Source of the DNA: an uncultured Pelagibacteraceae bacterium
GTDB taxonomy: Bacteria > Pseudomonadota > Alphaproteobacteria > Pelagibacterales > Pelagibacteraceae
Direction of reading: 5' to 3'
NCBI GenBank assembly: GCA_902555465.1
Contig: CACDSN010000006.1
Coordinates: 1 to 64,000, forward strand
Length of the DNA: 64,000 nucleotides
This document shows, one piece after another, positions 9,914-21,275 of the stretch. The position numbers were made by a program, and so were the translations under genes. Below the pieces are notes generated by a model that was not told where the DNA came from, did no database searches, and saw nothing but the letters and a program-made list of their open reading frames with translations. Each line of letters begins with the position of its first letter. Positions within the stretch are counted from its first letter, which is position 1.

Positions 9914-10673
9914 TTTTTTTTGTTTTCCACAAAAGTATTCCAATAAAAAACACAAAAATACTTATTAGCTGACCTATCGATAAGTTAAAAAGCAATAATC
10001 CAATATGTGCATCTGGCTCTCTAGTAAATTCAATAATAAATCTAAAAAATGAGTAAAATATTAAAAAAAGTGAAGATATATAACCTTCTTTTTTATCAAC
10101 CCTTGAGACTAAATAATTTAATATAATAAATAATATTATACCTTCAAAAATTGCTTCATAAATTTGTGAAGGGTGACGTTTTAAATTATCAATTAACACA
10201 AATTTTACTGACCACAATACATCTGTTTCTCTCCCATAAAGTTCTGAATTTATATAATTAGATATCCTTCCAAAGAAAATTCCTATAGGTGCAGATAAAC
10301 ATACAAGATCTAAAAAATAAAAAATATTAACTTTTTTATTTAATGAAAAAAAGTAAGTTGCTATAATTATTCCAATTACAGCGCCATGAAATGACATTCC
10401 GCCTTGCCAAATCATTAATATTTCAAAAGGATTATTTAAATAATAGATTAAATTATATATTATAACATAGCCGAGTCTTCCACCTATAATAACACCAATT
10501 ATTAGATAAAATATGTAATCATCAAACATATTTTGGTAACGTTCATTTTCTATTAATTTTTTTTTACAGTAGAACCAACCAAAAATAACGCCAAAAATAT
10601 AAGATAGTGAATACCACCTTATCTCTAAGCTAAAAATATTAAAAGCTACAGGATCAAAATCATTGATAAACAT
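9906..10673 (-). CDS. lgt: Prolipoprotein diacylglyceryl transferase
   Basis: Lgt is an inner-membrane enzyme that attaches diacylglycerol from phosphatidylglycerol to the lipobox Cys of prolipoproteins. The 255-residue protein has about seven hydrophobic segments. Family motifs include GGRLGYVIIYN, WQGGMSFHGAVIG, the signature GRISNYINSELYGR (an Asn replaces the more usual GNFIN pattern only slightly) and HPSQIYEAI. It is the first gene of the minus-strand lgt-midA-pgeF-prs run. It diverges from the ubiK-like gene with 43 bases between starts. A substrate encoded in this window is the lipoprotein BamD. Confidence 0.97.
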   Translation of the reverse strand: MFINDFDPVAFNIFSLEIRWYSLSYIFGVIFGWFYCKKKLIENERYQNMFDDYIFYLIIGVIIGGRLGYVIIYNLIYYLNNPFEILMIWQGGMSFHGAVIGIIIATYFFSLNKKVNIFYFLDLVCLSAPIGIFFGRISNYINSELYGRETDVLWSVKFVLIDNLKRHPSQIYEAIFEGIILFIILNYLVSRVDKKEGYISSLFLIFYSFFRFIIEFTREPDAHIGLLLFNLSIGQLISIFVFFIGILLWKTKKNV

Positions 10674-10716
10674 CAGTAAAAAATACTATAAATCAAATTA
10701 TAAAACAAAAATAATT

Positions 10717-10956
10717 ATGTCAAAATCTAAATTATTATTTAACCAATTATCCAAATTAATTGAGCAGGGGTTGTATAATTATAAAGATTTATCTAACGAA
10801 TTTATTTCAATTTTAAAATCAAAAAGAAACGAATTAGTTTATAAATTAAAAATTACAAGCTCTGAAGAGACAGAGGTATTAGTAAAGAGAATTGAAAAAC
10901 TAGAGAAAAAAATAGATAAATTAGAAAATATTTTAAAAAAAAAATTAAAAAGGTAA
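10717..10956 (+). CDS. UbiK-like BMFP-domain accessory protein
   Basis: The ATG at 10717 gives a 79-residue protein starting MSKSKLLFNQLSKLIEQGLY. It has an amphipathic first half and a C-terminal coiled coil (VLVKRIEKLEKKIDKLENIL) ending in a lysine-rich tail. This matches the BMFP / YqiC / UbiK family, where the E. coli protein helps aerobic ubiquinone synthesis and binds membranes. An upstream in-frame ATG at 10663 would overlap the lgt start and add a non-family stretch, so I prefer the internal start. Its last 12 bases overlap the convergent sensor kinase. Family assignment is moderately sure, function less so. Confidence 0.75.
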   Translation: MSKSKLLFNQLSKLIEQGLYNYKDLSNEFISILKSKRNELVYKLKITSSEETEVLVKRIEKLEKKIDKLENILKKKLKR

Positions 10957-12258
10957 AGAAATAACTACTTTTAAACCACCAAGTTTTGAGTCACCTAATT
11001 CAATTCTTCCACCATGAGATCTAATTATGTCAGATGATATTGACAGTCCCAATCCAACGCTAGAACTTTTTTCAGATCTACTTTTATCTATTTTATAAAA
11101 GGGCTTAAATACATTTTCTCTCTCTTGTAATGGAATTCCTGGGCCATCATCTTCAATATTTATTAAAATATTACTTTTTAATTTATTAAAGTTTATCTCT
11201 ATTTTATTTGCAAATTTTGCTGAATTTTCAATTAAGTTATTTAAACATCTTTGTATTGATAGTTTTCTTCCAATGAAATAAAATTTATCATCCCCATTAA
11301 ATTTTATTATATCATTGTTAAATTTTGTTATAGTGCTTTGTATCAATTCATTAAACTCAAATTTTTCGTTTTGTTCTTTATTGCTTTCACTAGAAAATTG
11401 CAGATATTCATTCAACATTTTTTCCATTTCATCAATATCACTTGAGAATCTATCAATTAGATTTTTGTCTTTAATAAGAGCCAATTGAAGCTTCATTCTA
11501 GTCAATGGTGTTCTTAAATCATGACTTATACCAGAAAGCATTTCTGATCTTTGATTTAAATGTCTGAGGATTCTTTTTCTCATCTTTTCAAATTCATATC
11601 CTGCCTGTCTTATTTCTGATGCTCCAGATGGGATGAATTCCTCAATTTTTTCCCCCCTACCAAATTTTTTTGAGGCTTCTGCAAGTTTTTTAATTGGCCT
11701 AGTCTGATTTTTGAGAAAAATAATTGCTATGGCTACAATTAAGATTGCCGGCAATGTAATCCAAAGTGCAAAAATCCTTACCGATGTACTAGTCAGCCTT
11801 TCTCTTGGAATAAAAAATTCAAAATAATCATTTTCATTTTGTATTTTTAAATTAACAGTATTTTTAAACTTAGATGTATCAAACCAATAATTTAGATTTT
11901 TCGATTTTAATTCACGTCTAAGAGAACGATCAATTGGACTATACCATTTCTCGTTCATTAAATCTGAAAAATTTTTATTTTGAAAATAAATTACATCAAT
12001 ATTAAGATGTTCCTCAAAAGTATTTTCAAGAAAATTTCTGTCAGCATCCTCTTTATTATAAGAGTCTATAAAAGTTTTAATTTCCCCAACTAAAGCTCTA
12101 GTCATACCTACATTGGTTTTAATCCATAAGCTATCTAAAAAAACTACTGATATAGTTATTTGTAAAATAATTATAGGCAAGGCCACGATCAATAGACTTC
12201 TGTAGAATAATTGCTTTGGGAGTATTTGTTTTAAAAACTTACTCAATCCATAAAACAT
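10945..12258 (-). CDS. Membrane sensor histidine kinase, EnvZ-like
   Basis: The protein (about 437 residues) has a first membrane helix near residues 22-44, a periplasmic loop of about 120 residues, a second helix near 160-185, and a HAMP-like linker. The dimerisation/phosphoacceptor helix reads SGISHDLRTPLTRMK, with the phosphorylated His at about residue 246 from this start. The ATP-binding domain shows NLIENSAKFA (N box), EDDGPGIP (G1) and GLGLSISSDII (G2). It is coupled to the upstream response regulator, whose stop lies inside its start. I chose the ATG at 12258; a GTG at 12267 would add three residues. The signal sensed is unknown. Confidence 0.93.
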   Translation of the reverse strand: MFYGLSKFLKQILPKQLFYRSLLIVALPIIILQITISVVFLDSLWIKTNVGMTRALVGEIKTFIDSYNKEDADRNFLENTFEEHLNIDVIYFQNKNFSDLMNEKWYSPIDRSLRRELKSKNLNYWFDTSKFKNTVNLKIQNENDYFEFFIPRERLTSTSVRIFALWITLPAILIVAIAIIFLKNQTRPIKKLAEASKKFGRGEKIEEFIPSGASEIRQAGYEFEKMRKRILRHLNQRSEMLSGISHDLRTPLTRMKLQLALIKDKNLIDRFSSDIDEMEKMLNEYLQFSSESNKEQNEKFEFNELIQSTITKFNNDIIKFNGDDKFYFIGRKLSIQRCLNNLIENSAKFANKIEINFNKLKSNILINIEDDGPGIPLQERENVFKPFYKIDKSRSEKSSSVGLGLSISSDIIRSHGGRIELGDSKLGGLKVVISLPF

Positions 12259-12916
12259 AACCTTCACCTCTGATAGTTTGTAAATATTTTGGATTTTTTG
12301 GCGTATCCTCTATTTTTTTTCTTAATCTAGTTATTACTACATCAACAGATCTCTCTTTTTCGATTTTTATCAATTTACCTATACTTTCTCTTGAAAAAAC
12401 TTTTCCTGGAAAATTAATCATTTTTTCAAAAATTTTTTTTTCAGTACTATTTATTTTAATATGTTTATTATTTTTAATAACTATCATTTTATTTAAATTA
12501 ATTTTTACATTTCCAAATTCAATTTCTTTTTTATCTTTTGTAAAATTTGTTTTATTTAATATATTTTTTATTCTTAAAACTAGCTCCTTTGGTTCGAAAG
12601 GCTTAGGCAAATAATCATCTGCTCCAGTTTCTAGTCCCTCTATTCTATCTATTGCTTCTCCTTTAGCCGTTAATAAAATAATTGGCGTATCTAAAGAGTT
12701 TTTATTTTCTTTTAAAAATTCTAGTCCTGATTTACCAGGCATCATTATATCTAAAATAATTAAATCAAATTTAATCAATTTTATCTTTTCAGTTGCATCT
12801 ATTGCATCTTTTGCCGTAGATGTAATATAATTATTTTGTTCAAGATACTCCTTTACTAGTTCTCTTATACCATTATCATCATCAACAACTAAGATGTGTG
12901 CTTCAAATTCTTTCAT
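12239..12916 (-). CDS. OmpR-family response regulator, PetR-like
   Basis: The 225-residue protein has a receiver domain with the acidic pocket DDD at 12-14, phosphoacceptor Asp56 in DLIILDIMMPGKSG, the LLTAK Thr switch and the Lys in LPKPFEP. A C-terminal winged-helix DNA-binding domain follows (ERSVDVVITRLRKKIEDTP, then IRGEGYVL). In Rhodobacter capsulatus, PetR (OmpR type) and PetP (MarR type) are encoded together and are needed for bc1 complex synthesis. The same pairing here, with petABC about 8 kb away, suggests a PetR role by analogy. It overlaps the MarR-like gene by 14 bases and the kinase by about 20. Confidence 0.88.
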   Translation of the reverse strand: MKEFEAHILVVDDDNGIRELVKEYLEQNNYITSTAKDAIDATEKIKLIKFDLIILDIMMPGKSGLEFLKENKNSLDTPIILLTAKGEAIDRIEGLETGADDYLPKPFEPKELVLRIKNILNKTNFTKDKKEIEFGNVKINLNKMIVIKNNKHIKINSTEKKIFEKMINFPGKVFSRESIGKLIKIEKERSVDVVITRLRKKIEDTPKNPKYLQTIRGEGYVLWIE

Positions 12917-13352
12917 CGGTATTAATTAATTTTTTTAAAACTTTATTAAAATCTACTACCTCTTTAGCTGAAGAACTTAAGAGTGCCTTATATATTCTTT
13001 TTTTTTGTTTAGAAAAAATCTCACTAAAAATCTTTTCACCTTTTCCATTTAGATAAACATGTTTAACTCGAGTATCCTTTAAGTTTTTCCTAAATGTAAT
13101 TACCTCAATTTTTATTAAATCTCTTAGTATTCTATTTAAACTTTGTTTAGTTATCTTTAATTTACTTAATAACTCCCCAATAGTTATACCTTTATGAGTT
13201 GATAAGATATGAAGTACTTTATTATGGGCTATACCTAAAGAATATTTGTCTAAGACTGTTTTCGAGTCAGAAAATGTGTCTCTATAGCTCAAAAATAGCT
13301 TTTCAATGAATTCTTTTATTTGATCGTCTTTAAGATAAAGGAGTTCTTTCAT
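12903..13352 (-). CDS. MarR-family regulator, PetP-like
   Basis: The 149-residue protein has a winged helix-turn-helix of MarR type: KVLHILSTHKGITIGELLSKLKITKQSLNRILRDLIK is the helix-turn-helix and recognition helix region, and FRKNLKDTRVKHVYLNGKG is the wing. It overlaps the downstream OmpR-type gene by 14 bases and diverges from ilvE with a 64-base gap. A MarR-type regulator next to a response regulator and divergent from ilvE is an arrangement I recall from other alphaproteobacteria, where the pair is PetP-PetR. The ligand is not evident. An A+T-rich palindrome in the ilvE promoter region may be its operator. Confidence 0.85.
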   Translation of the reverse strand: MKELLYLKDDQIKEFIEKLFLSYRDTFSDSKTVLDKYSLGIAHNKVLHILSTHKGITIGELLSKLKITKQSLNRILRDLIKIEVITFRKNLKDTRVKHVYLNGKGEKIFSEIFSKQKKRIYKALLSSSAKEVVDFNKVLKKLINTDERI

Positions 13353-13376
13353 AATTATTTATATTGGTAAGTTATA

Positions 13377-13405
13377 TTGACATAATATATATAGAAAGAT
13401 ATTTT
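13377..13405 (+). promoter_or_regulatory. Candidate ilvE promoter with possible operator
   Basis: A perfect -35 TTGACA (13377-13382) is followed after 17 bases by TATTTT (13400-13405). Transcription would begin about five bases before the ilvE ATG, giving an almost leaderless mRNA. The small inverted repeat ATATT-N5-AATAT overlaps the -35 and could bind the divergent MarR-type regulator. Confidence 0.5.
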
Positions 13406-13416
13406 TTTAATTTTTA

Positions 13417-14298
13417 ATGATACCTTACGATAAAAGAGACGGTAAAATATGGTACAACAACGAATTGGTTGATTGGGGTAATGTTAAGCTACATGTTCTA
13501 AACCATGGACTGCATTATGCTAGTTGTGTTTTTGAGGGTCTCAGAGTTTATGATGGAGACATCTTCAAACTAGAGGAGCATACAAATAGATTTTTTTACT
13601 CTGCAGAAAGAATGGGTTTTAAAATTCCATATAGTGAAAATGAGATAAACAAAGCTTCAAGAGAAATTGTAAAAATCCAAAAAGTTCAAAATGGATATGT
13701 AAGGCCAGTTGCTTGGAGAGGAAGCGAAATGATGGCAATTTCAGCACAACAAACAAAAATTCATGTGGCTATAGCAACTTGGGAATGGGGATCATATTTT
13801 GATCCAAATCTTAAAACAAAAGGAATAAAACTAAATATTTCCAAGTGGAGAAGGCCTGCCCCTAATACTATACCTTGGGATACTAAAGCATCGGGTTTAT
13901 ATATGATTTGTACATTATCAAAGCATGAGGCTGAAAGCGAAGGATATACTGACTCTTTAATGTTAGATCATCAAGATAATATTGCTGAAGCAACAGGTGC
14001 AAACGTTTTTTTTAAGGATAAAGATGGAAATCTTCATACTCCAGTACCAGATAGTTTTTTAGATGGAATAACAAGAAGAACTTTAATTGAAATTGCTAAA
14101 TCAAAAAACATCAAAGTATTTGAAAGAAAAATATCACCAGATGAGTTAAATAAATTTGAAGGTTGCTTTCTGACAGGAACTGCTGCTGAAGTTACACCAG
14201 TATCTCAAATAGAGGATTTTAAATTCAAAGTTTGTAATACCATAATCGATTTATCTGAAAGTTATCAATCATTAGTTAGAAAAAAAGCTGCTGCTTAG
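13417..14298 (+). CDS. ilvE: Branched-chain amino acid aminotransferase
   Basis: This is a PLP enzyme of fold type IV (293 residues) that transfers amino groups between Leu/Ile/Val and 2-oxoglutarate. The substrate-loop segment HGLHYASCVFEGLRVY near residue 35 is typical of IlvE. The PLP lysine lies in DTKASGLYMICTLSKHEAE. The phosphate-binding region is EATGANVFF and LDGITRRTLIEIA, and GCFLTGTAAEVTPV is the conserved C-terminal loop. D-amino acid transaminase is a relative, but these loops favour IlvE. It diverges from the petP-like gene and its stop is one base from the convergent pgsA stop. Confidence 0.95.
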   Translation: MIPYDKRDGKIWYNNELVDWGNVKLHVLNHGLHYASCVFEGLRVYDGDIFKLEEHTNRFFYSAERMGFKIPYSENEINKASREIVKIQKVQNGYVRPVAWRGSEMMAISAQQTKIHVAIATWEWGSYFDPNLKTKGIKLNISKWRRPAPNTIPWDTKASGLYMICTLSKHEAESEGYTDSLMLDHQDNIAEATGANVFFKDKDGNLHTPVPDSFLDGITRRTLIEIAKSKNIKVFERKISPDELNKFEGCFLTGTAAEVTPVSQIEDFKFKVCNTIIDLSESYQSLVRKKAAA

Positions 14299-14299
14299 T

Positions 14300-14884
14300 T
14301 TAAGATTTATTGTCTTCTGAAATAGCATGATCTATTCCTTTTCTTAGATAATCATAGCCTGTATATAAAGTAATAAAGGCTGATAGCCATAACAATATAA
14401 TCCCTATAGTTTGTGCATTATAATCTTGAAAGTTAATAATCTTATTTCCAGTTTCACCCGTAAGAAGAATAGATATAGCAGTCATCTGCAAAACAGTTTT
14501 TAATTTTGCTAAGCTTGAAACTGGAAGTTTTATTCTACCTTTAGCTAAAAATTCTCTTAAACCAGAAATTAGTATTTCTCTTGTTAAAATTATAATAGCT
14601 GCAATAACCTCGTAATTTTTTATTGTATTATCCATGACTAATAAAATCAACGCAGTAGCAACAATTATTTTATCTGCTATAGGGTCTAAAAGCTCTCCAA
14701 GTTTTGACTCTTCCTTGAACATTCTTGCAAGTAATCCATCTAAGAAATCAGTAAAAGAAGCAATTAGAAAAAGAAGAAAAGGTAATAAGTCACCATAGAA
14801 TCCTGGAAGATAATAGGCAAATACAAAAATAGGGACAATTATGATTCGTCCAATAGTGAGATAATTTGGTATCTTTATTTTCAT
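14300..14884 (-). CDS. pgsA: CDP-diacylglycerol-glycerol-3-phosphate 3-phosphatidyltransferase
   Basis: PgsA makes phosphatidylglycerol phosphate, the committed step to phosphatidylglycerol, in the inner membrane. The 194-residue protein carries the CDP-alcohol phosphatidyltransferase motif D-x2-D-G-x2-A-R-x8-G-x3-D-x3-D, seen as [20 protein letters not shown] then LLDPIADKI. Four to five hydrophobic helices are visible and the N terminus [15 protein letters not shown] is characteristic. The ATG overlaps the uvrC stop as ATGA, and the 3' end nearly touches ilvE. Confidence 0.96.
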   Translation of the reverse strand: MKIKIPNYLTIGRIIIVPIFVFAYYLPGFYGDLLPFLLFLIASFTDFLDGLLARMFKEESKLGELLDPIADKIIVATALILLVMDNTIKNYEVIAAIIILTREILISGLREFLAKGRIKLPVSSLAKLKTVLQMTAISILLTGETGNKIINFQDYNAQTIGIILLWLSAFITLYTGYDYLRKGIDHAISEDNKS

Positions 14885-16716
14885 TCGTGGAAAAAATTAT
14901 ATATTTTTTTTGCAACTTTTTCTTCTACTCCTTCAACTGTTTTAATTTCGTCTAAACTTGCTGATTCTATTGCACGTGCTGATCCAAAATGGTTCAAAAG
15001 AGCTCTTTTTCTTACAGAACCAATTCCATCTATTTGATCTAGTAGAGATTTGTTTATACCCCTTTTTCTTTTTGCTCTATGAGCACTTATAGCAAATCTA
15101 TGAGCTTCGTCTCTAATTCTTTGAAGAAAAAAAAGAGTTGGGTCATTTTTTTCAAACTTGACTTCTTTACCATTATGAAAAAAAGTTTCATTCCCACTGT
15201 TTCTAAGTTTGCCTTTGGCAATTGCAATTATTGGAATGTCGTGAAGTCCTAGCTCGTTTAATGTTTCTCTTGCAACAGAATATTGACCTTTTCCTCCATC
15301 GATCAAGACTAAGTCTGGCATAGTTAAATAATTATCTTTTTCTTGAACTGCTTTTTTAAATCTTCTATTTAGGACTTCTCTCATCATTCCATAGTCATCC
15401 TGCTCATTTTTTTTAATTTTTATATTAAATTTTCTATATCTTTTCTTATTAAATCCCTCTTCTTCATATGTTATTAATGCTCCAACACTATTTGATCCTT
15501 GATTATGGCTGTTATCATAAACTTCTATTAAATTTATATTATTCTCTAAATCAAACTTTTTAGAAACTTCTTCAAATAACTCTTTATTATTTTGGCTTTC
15601 ATATAATTTTCTATTAAGACTATCTTTTGCATTTTTAATAGCTTGATTTATAACATTTAATTTAGATCCTTTTTTTGCAACAGAAATATTAATTTGTTTA
15701 CCCTCTTTTCTTGTTAAAGCTTTTTCAATTAATATTTGTTCTTTTATATTTTCACTAAGTATTATTGAACTTGGAACACTTTTATTTTCGTAAAATTGAG
15801 ACACAAAAGAATTTAATATATTATTTAAACTTTCATCTGGATCGTGTTTTGGAAAAAATGCTTGATTGCCCCAATTTTGTTTAGATCTATAAAAAAAAAC
15901 CTGTATACAAGTTTTGCCAGACTCTTTGTATCCCGCAATTACATCAGCCTCAACAAGGTTTGCTTCGTTGATTCTTTGTGATGATTGAATAATATTAAGA
16001 GATTTAATTCTGTCTCTTAGAATTGCGGCTTTTTCAAAATCTAAATTCTCACTGGATTTTTCCATTTGCGTAGAAAGATTTTTTTGTATCTTTCTAGATT
16101 TGCCCGAAACAAACTCTATAGCATCTTCAACTGACTTTTTATAATCATCTTCTTTGACGTACCCAACACATGGACCAGAACACCTTTTGATTTGATATAA
16201 TATGCAAGGTCTTTCTCTATTTTTAAAGACGGAGTCGTCACAAACTCTTAATTGAAATATTTTTTGTATCATTTTAATTGTCCAATTAGCTGATCCAGCT
16301 GAAGCAAAAGGACCAAAGAAAAAACCTTCTCTATTTTTTTTGCCTCTGTGTCTTTTAATTTGAGGCCACTTATCTTTGTTTCCAATAAAAATAAAAGGAA
16401 AAGATTTGTCATCTCTAAGCAAAATATTAAATTTAGGTTTATATTTTTTTATTAGGTTGGCTTCCAAAAGCAAAGCCTCACTTTCATTTGAAGTAGTTGT
16501 TATCTCAAGCTTTGAAGTCTGGGATAACATTCTTTCAGTTCTAATTATGTGATTTTTTTCAGTAACATAACTCTTAAGTCTATTTGGTAGATTTTTAGCT
16601 TTACCTACATATAAAACTTCATTTTTGGAATTTAACATTCGATATACACCTGGAAGTTTTGGAACCAGTGGTATTTCTTTTTTTATTACTTCTTTTCCAA
16701 TATCAGAGCTGACCAT
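14881..16716 (-). CDS. uvrC: Excinuclease ABC subunit C
   Basis: UvrC makes both incisions around UvrB-marked DNA lesions. The 611-residue protein has an N-terminal GIY-YIG nuclease domain ([21 protein letters not shown]), a Cys cluster region ([13 protein letters not shown]), a UVR motif that contacts UvrB ([17 protein letters not shown]), the RNase H-like second nuclease ([18 protein letters not shown], then [14 protein letters not shown]) and a C-terminal helix-hairpin-helix pair ([19 protein letters not shown], then [12 protein letters not shown]). It overlaps folB by 14 bases and pgsA by 4. uvrB is two genes upstream on the same strand, so the repair subunits may be co-expressed. Confidence 0.98.
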   Translation of the reverse strand: MVSSDIGKEVIKKEIPLVPKLPGVYRMLNSKNEVLYVGKAKNLPNRLKSYVTEKNHIIRTERMLSQTSKLEITTTSNESEALLLEANLIKKYKPKFNILLRDDKSFPFIFIGNKDKWPQIKRHRGKKNREGFFFGPFASAGSANWTIKMIQKIFQLRVCDDSVFKNRERPCILYQIKRCSGPCVGYVKEDDYKKSVEDAIEFVSGKSRKIQKNLSTQMEKSSENLDFEKAAILRDRIKSLNIIQSSQRINEANLVEADVIAGYKESGKTCIQVFFYRSKQNWGNQAFFPKHDPDESLNNILNSFVSQFYENKSVPSSIILSENIKEQILIEKALTRKEGKQINISVAKKGSKLNVINQAIKNAKDSLNRKLYESQNNKELFEEVSKKFDLENNINLIEVYDNSHNQGSNSVGALITYEEEGFNKKRYRKFNIKIKKNEQDDYGMMREVLNRRFKKAVQEKDNYLTMPDLVLIDGGKGQYSVARETLNELGLHDIPIIAIAKGKLRNSGNETFFHNGKEVKFEKNDPTLFFLQRIRDEAHRFAISAHRAKRKRGINKSLLDQIDGIGSVRKRALLNHFGSARAIESASLDEIKTVEGVEEKVAKKIYNFFHE

Positions 16717-17128
16717 AACTTCTTTTTTTAGAAATCTGGATACCCACAGATGAACAATTTTTCATGATTTCTAATTTTTCAATTCGAAGACTAATTTTAT
16801 CAATTCTTTTGTCTTTGAAAAGTTCATCAAATACATCTTCAGCCAATGTTTCTAAAAAGTTATAATGTTTATTTTTGACTAATTTTTTTATCAACTTTAC
16901 AATTCTCGAATAATTAACAATTGATTTTAAATCTTTATCGTTCGAAGGCTTTTTATCCTCATAATCAATCTCCAATGAAAATTTTACTTTTTGTGATCTT
17001 TCTTTTTCAAAATCATAGTATCCAAGTTTAAGATCTAAAATAAGCTCTTTGATTAGAACTTTCTTTTCATAATTAAATAAACTTTTATTCTTTTCAATTT
17101 TTATAATTTTTAAGTTATTTTTTTTCAT
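16703..17128 (-). CDS. folB: Dihydroneopterin aldolase (folate synthesis)
   Basis: The 141-residue protein starts with an unusual Lys/Asn-rich extension of about 23 residues before the FolB domain. It shows [27 protein letters not shown], the [13 protein letters not shown] segment with the conserved Tyr, and [15 protein letters not shown] with the conserved Glu. FolB cleaves 7,8-dihydroneopterin on the way to folate. It lies between uvrC (14-base overlap) and a pteridine-reductase-like gene (4-base overlap), which supports a folate role for both. The family has low sequence conservation, so the call rests on motifs plus context. Confidence 0.88.
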   Translation of the reverse strand: MKKNNLKIIKIEKNKSLFNYEKKVLIKELILDLKLGYYDFEKERSQKVKFSLEIDYEDKKPSNDKDLKSIVNYSRIVKLIKKLVKNKHYNFLETLAEDVFDELFKDKRIDKISLRIEKLEIMKNCSSVGIQISKKRSYGQL

Positions 17129-17880
17129 TCCTTAATGCTCATTATATCTGGTGTTTGCCAGTTTAAACTTTGACCACTATCTATTGCTAATACCTGACCA
17201 GTAATAGAGCTGTTTTTAATAAAGAAGTCAACAGCATTACAAATTTCTCTGACATCTACCTGTTTTTTCAAAGGTGTTGCTAAATATTGTTTTTTAAAGT
17301 GTTTTTCAGACTGTCTTTTATTTTTAAGCGTTGGACCAGGGGCAATTCCATTTACTCTTATATTTGGTGATAAGCTCATAGCACTAGTTTTAGTCAATGT
17401 ATAAAGGCCTGTTTTACTTAATGTATATGAAAAGAAAAAAGGAGTTAATTTAAAAACTCTTTGATCAATAATATTTACAATATTATTATCTTTTCCTTTG
17501 ACATTTTTTGAGAAAGCTTTTGTTAATAAGGCGGGAGCTCTAAGATTTGTATTTAAGTGATTACCCCAGCTTTTACCATTAAAATTTTCTAGTTTATCAT
17601 TTTCGAATAGAGAGGCATTGTTTATTAGGCAATCAAAATATTTAAGCTTAGATTTAGAAAATTTAATAATTTTATTTATATCTGACTCTTTGCTTAGATC
17701 TCCTTGTATTAAATAAACTTTTGTACCATTTTTCCCTAATTCTTTTTTTAAAATTTCTGCTTTAGATCTTGATTTATTATAGTGAATTATTATTTCTTTG
17801 TTTGAACCAGATAACTTTCTAGCAATAGCAGCCCCAACTCTAGTCGCGCCTCCAGTAATTATTATCTTCCGTGCTTCCAC
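17125..17880 (-). CDS. Short-chain dehydrogenase, pteridine/dihydromonapterin reductase-like (FolM type)
   Basis: This 251-residue Rossmann-fold enzyme starts at a GTG. The nucleotide-binding loop reads TGGATRVG, with Arg14 where ordinary SDRs have Gly. The TGxxxRxG form is typical of pteridine reductase PTR1 and FolM, in which Arg favours NADPH. The NNAS motif and the catalytic YTLSK (Tyr-x3-Lys) are present, as is VNGIAPGP. Its direct overlap with folB supports reduction of dihydrofolate or dihydromonapterin. No folA is in this window; if the genome lacks it, this gene could supply dihydrofolate reductase activity. It overlaps uvrB by 19 bases. Confidence 0.82.
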   Translation of the reverse strand: MEARKIIITGGATRVGAAIARKLSGSNKEIIIHYNKSRSKAEILKKELGKNGTKVYLIQGDLSKESDINKIIKFSKSKLKYFDCLINNASLFENDKLENFNGKSWGNHLNTNLRAPALLTKAFSKNVKGKDNNIVNIIDQRVFKLTPFFFSYTLSKTGLYTLTKTSAMSLSPNIRVNGIAPGPTLKNKRQSEKHFKKQYLATPLKKQVDVREICNAVDFFIKNSSITGQVLAIDSGQSLNWQTPDIMSIKE

Positions 17881-20036
17881 TTTTTATCTCTCTTTTTTGT
17901 TACTTTAGTTCCAGGCATACCCATTGTTGATCTTCCTTTGGGATAAAGTTTATTTTTTAAATCATACTGTCTTACCTTAGGATTTAAAGTTATTTCTAGC
18001 TCTGTACTTTCTAGTTTTCTTATTTCATCTCTAATTTTTGCAGCTTGCTCGAATTCTAGGTTTGATGCAGCTTCCTTCATCCTTTTGTTTAATCCTTTCA
18101 AGTGTTTTTTTAAATTTCCACCAATGTTTGATCCTTCGTTAATTTGCACATAATCTTTTTCATATACACTTTCTAAAATGTCAGATATTTCCTTTTTTAC
18201 TGATTTAGCATCTATATTATTTTTTTTGTTATATGCTAATTGAATTTCTCTTCTTCTATTAGTTTCACTTACAGCTTTTTTTATACTTTTAGTTTCTTTA
18301 TCAGCGTAAAGAATTACTTTACCATCAACATTTCTTGCTGCTCTTCCGATTGTTTGAATTAAAGATGTTTCAGATCTTAAAAAACCTTCTTTATCTGCAT
18401 CTAAAATGCCTACCAGTGCACATTCGGGAATATCTAATCCCTCTCTTAGTAAATTTATTCCAACTAAAACATCGAAGACACCCATCCTTAAATCTCTCAT
18501 AATTTCTATTCTTTCTAAAGTGTCGATGTCTGAATGAAGATATCTAACTTTAATTCCATTTTCATGAAGATACTCAGTTAAATCTTCTGCCATTTTTTTT
18601 GTTAAAGTTGTAACTAATACTCTATTATTGCCTTTAACTACTTCCTTACATTCATGCATTAAATCATCAACCTGATTTTTTGCTGGTCTAATTTCAACAA
18701 CTGGATCAATCAAGCCAGTTGGTCTAATAACTTGATCAATATGTTTTCCTTTAGTTTGATCCAGTTCCCATGGTCCTGGAGTTGCAGATACAAATATAGT
18801 TTGAGTTCTCATAGCATCCCATTCTTCAAATTTAAGTGGACGATTATCCATACATGATGGAAGTCTAAATCCATACTCTGCTAATGTACTCTTTCTTGAT
18901 CTATCTCCTTTAAACATACCATTTAATTGTGGAACTGTTACGTGACTTTCATCAACAAATACTAATGTGTTATCTGGAAAGTATTCAAATAGAGTGGGTG
19001 GGGGCTCTCCAGGTTTTCTTCCGGATAAAAATCTTGAATAATTTTCGATACCAGCACAAGATCCTGTTGCTTCTATCATCTCTAAGTCAAATTTAGTTCT
19101 TTCTTCTAATCTTTGGGCCTCTAATAATTTATTATCCTCTTTGAATTTTTTTAAAGTAATTTCTAATTCTTTTCTTATTTTTAATATTGCTTGTTCGATA
19201 GTTGGTTTTGGAGTTATGTAATGACTATTTGCATAAATCTTCACCAGATTTAAAGGTTTAACTGTATCACCAGTTAAAGGATCGAACTCTTCTATATTTT
19301 CTAATTTCTCTCCAAACAATGAAAGTCTCCAGGCTCTATCTTCTAAATGGCTTGGAAAAATTTCTAAATATTCACCTCTTGCTCTAAATGTTCCTCTGTA
19401 AAAATTTTGATCATTTCTTTTATATTGTAATGCCACCAATGATCTAATTATTTGTTCTCTATCATATTCATAATTCTTTTTTAAAGTTAAAGTCATTTTG
19501 CTATATGCTTCAACTGAACCTAAACCATAAATACAAGATACACTTGCAACTATAACAACATCATCTCTTTCTAACAGAGATCTTGTTGCGGAGTGCCTCA
19601 TTCTATCTATTTGTTCATTGATGGATGCCTCTTTCTCTATGTAAGTGTCTGATCTAGGTACATAAGCTTCAGGAGTATAATAATCATAGTAAGATACAAA
19701 ATATTCTACTGCATTTTCAGGAAAAAAAGTTTTCATCTCTCCATAAAGTTGAGCAGCTAAAGTTTTGTTGGGTGCAAGAATTAATGCCGGTCTATTCGTT
19801 TCTTCTATAACTTTAGCCATTGTGAACGTTTTACCTGAGCCAGTTACTCCGAGTAGAACTTGATTAAATTCACCTTTTTTTGCTGAACCCACTAATTTTT
19901 TTATGGCATCTGGCTGATCCCCTGCAGGCTTAAAGTCTGTAATAAGTTTAAATTTCTTACCACCTTCAAGTTTACCAGCAACTTGTGGATTTCTGCTCTG
20001 AATTTCTGTAATTAAGTCTTGATAAGTATTTTCCAT
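17862..20036 (-). CDS. uvrB: Excinuclease ABC subunit B
   Basis: UvrB is the damage-verifying helicase-like core of nucleotide excision repair. The 724-residue protein has a preceding segment of about 30 residues, then the Walker [13 protein letters not shown], the damage-binding beta-hairpin region [20 protein letters not shown], the DESHV Walker B, helicase motifs V-VI ([13 protein letters not shown] and QTIGRAARN) and the C-terminal UVR motif ([18 protein letters not shown]). It is the first gene of the uvrB-folM-folB-uvrC-pgsA chain. Only 36 bases separate it from the divergent aspartate aminotransferase, so promoters of the two genes must be packed together. Confidence 0.98.
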   Translation of the reverse strand: MENTYQDLITEIQSRNPQVAGKLEGGKKFKLITDFKPAGDQPDAIKKLVGSAKKGEFNQVLLGVTGSGKTFTMAKVIEETNRPALILAPNKTLAAQLYGEMKTFFPENAVEYFVSYYDYYTPEAYVPRSDTYIEKEASINEQIDRMRHSATRSLLERDDVVIVASVSCIYGLGSVEAYSKMTLTLKKNYEYDREQIIRSLVALQYKRNDQNFYRGTFRARGEYLEIFPSHLEDRAWRLSLFGEKLENIEEFDPLTGDTVKPLNLVKIYANSHYITPKPTIEQAILKIRKELEITLKKFKEDNKLLEAQRLEERTKFDLEMIEATGSCAGIENYSRFLSGRKPGEPPPTLFEYFPDNTLVFVDESHVTVPQLNGMFKGDRSRKSTLAEYGFRLPSCMDNRPLKFEEWDAMRTQTIFVSATPGPWELDQTKGKHIDQVIRPTGLIDPVVEIRPAKNQVDDLMHECKEVVKGNNRVLVTTLTKKMAEDLTEYLHENGIKVRYLHSDIDTLERIEIMRDLRMGVFDVLVGINLLREGLDIPECALVGILDADKEGFLRSETSLIQTIGRAARNVDGKVILYADKETKSIKKAVSETNRRREIQLAYNKKNNIDAKSVKKEISDILESVYEKDYVQINEGSNIGGNLKKHLKGLNKRMKEAASNLEFEQAAKIRDEIRKLESTELEITLNPKVRQYDLKNKLYPKGRSTMGMPGTKVTKKRDKKWKHGR

Positions 20037-20060
20037 AAAGTAAAGAAGGTATTAAATTAA

Positions 20061-21272
<1,212 letters not shown>

Positions 21273-21275
21273 AAA

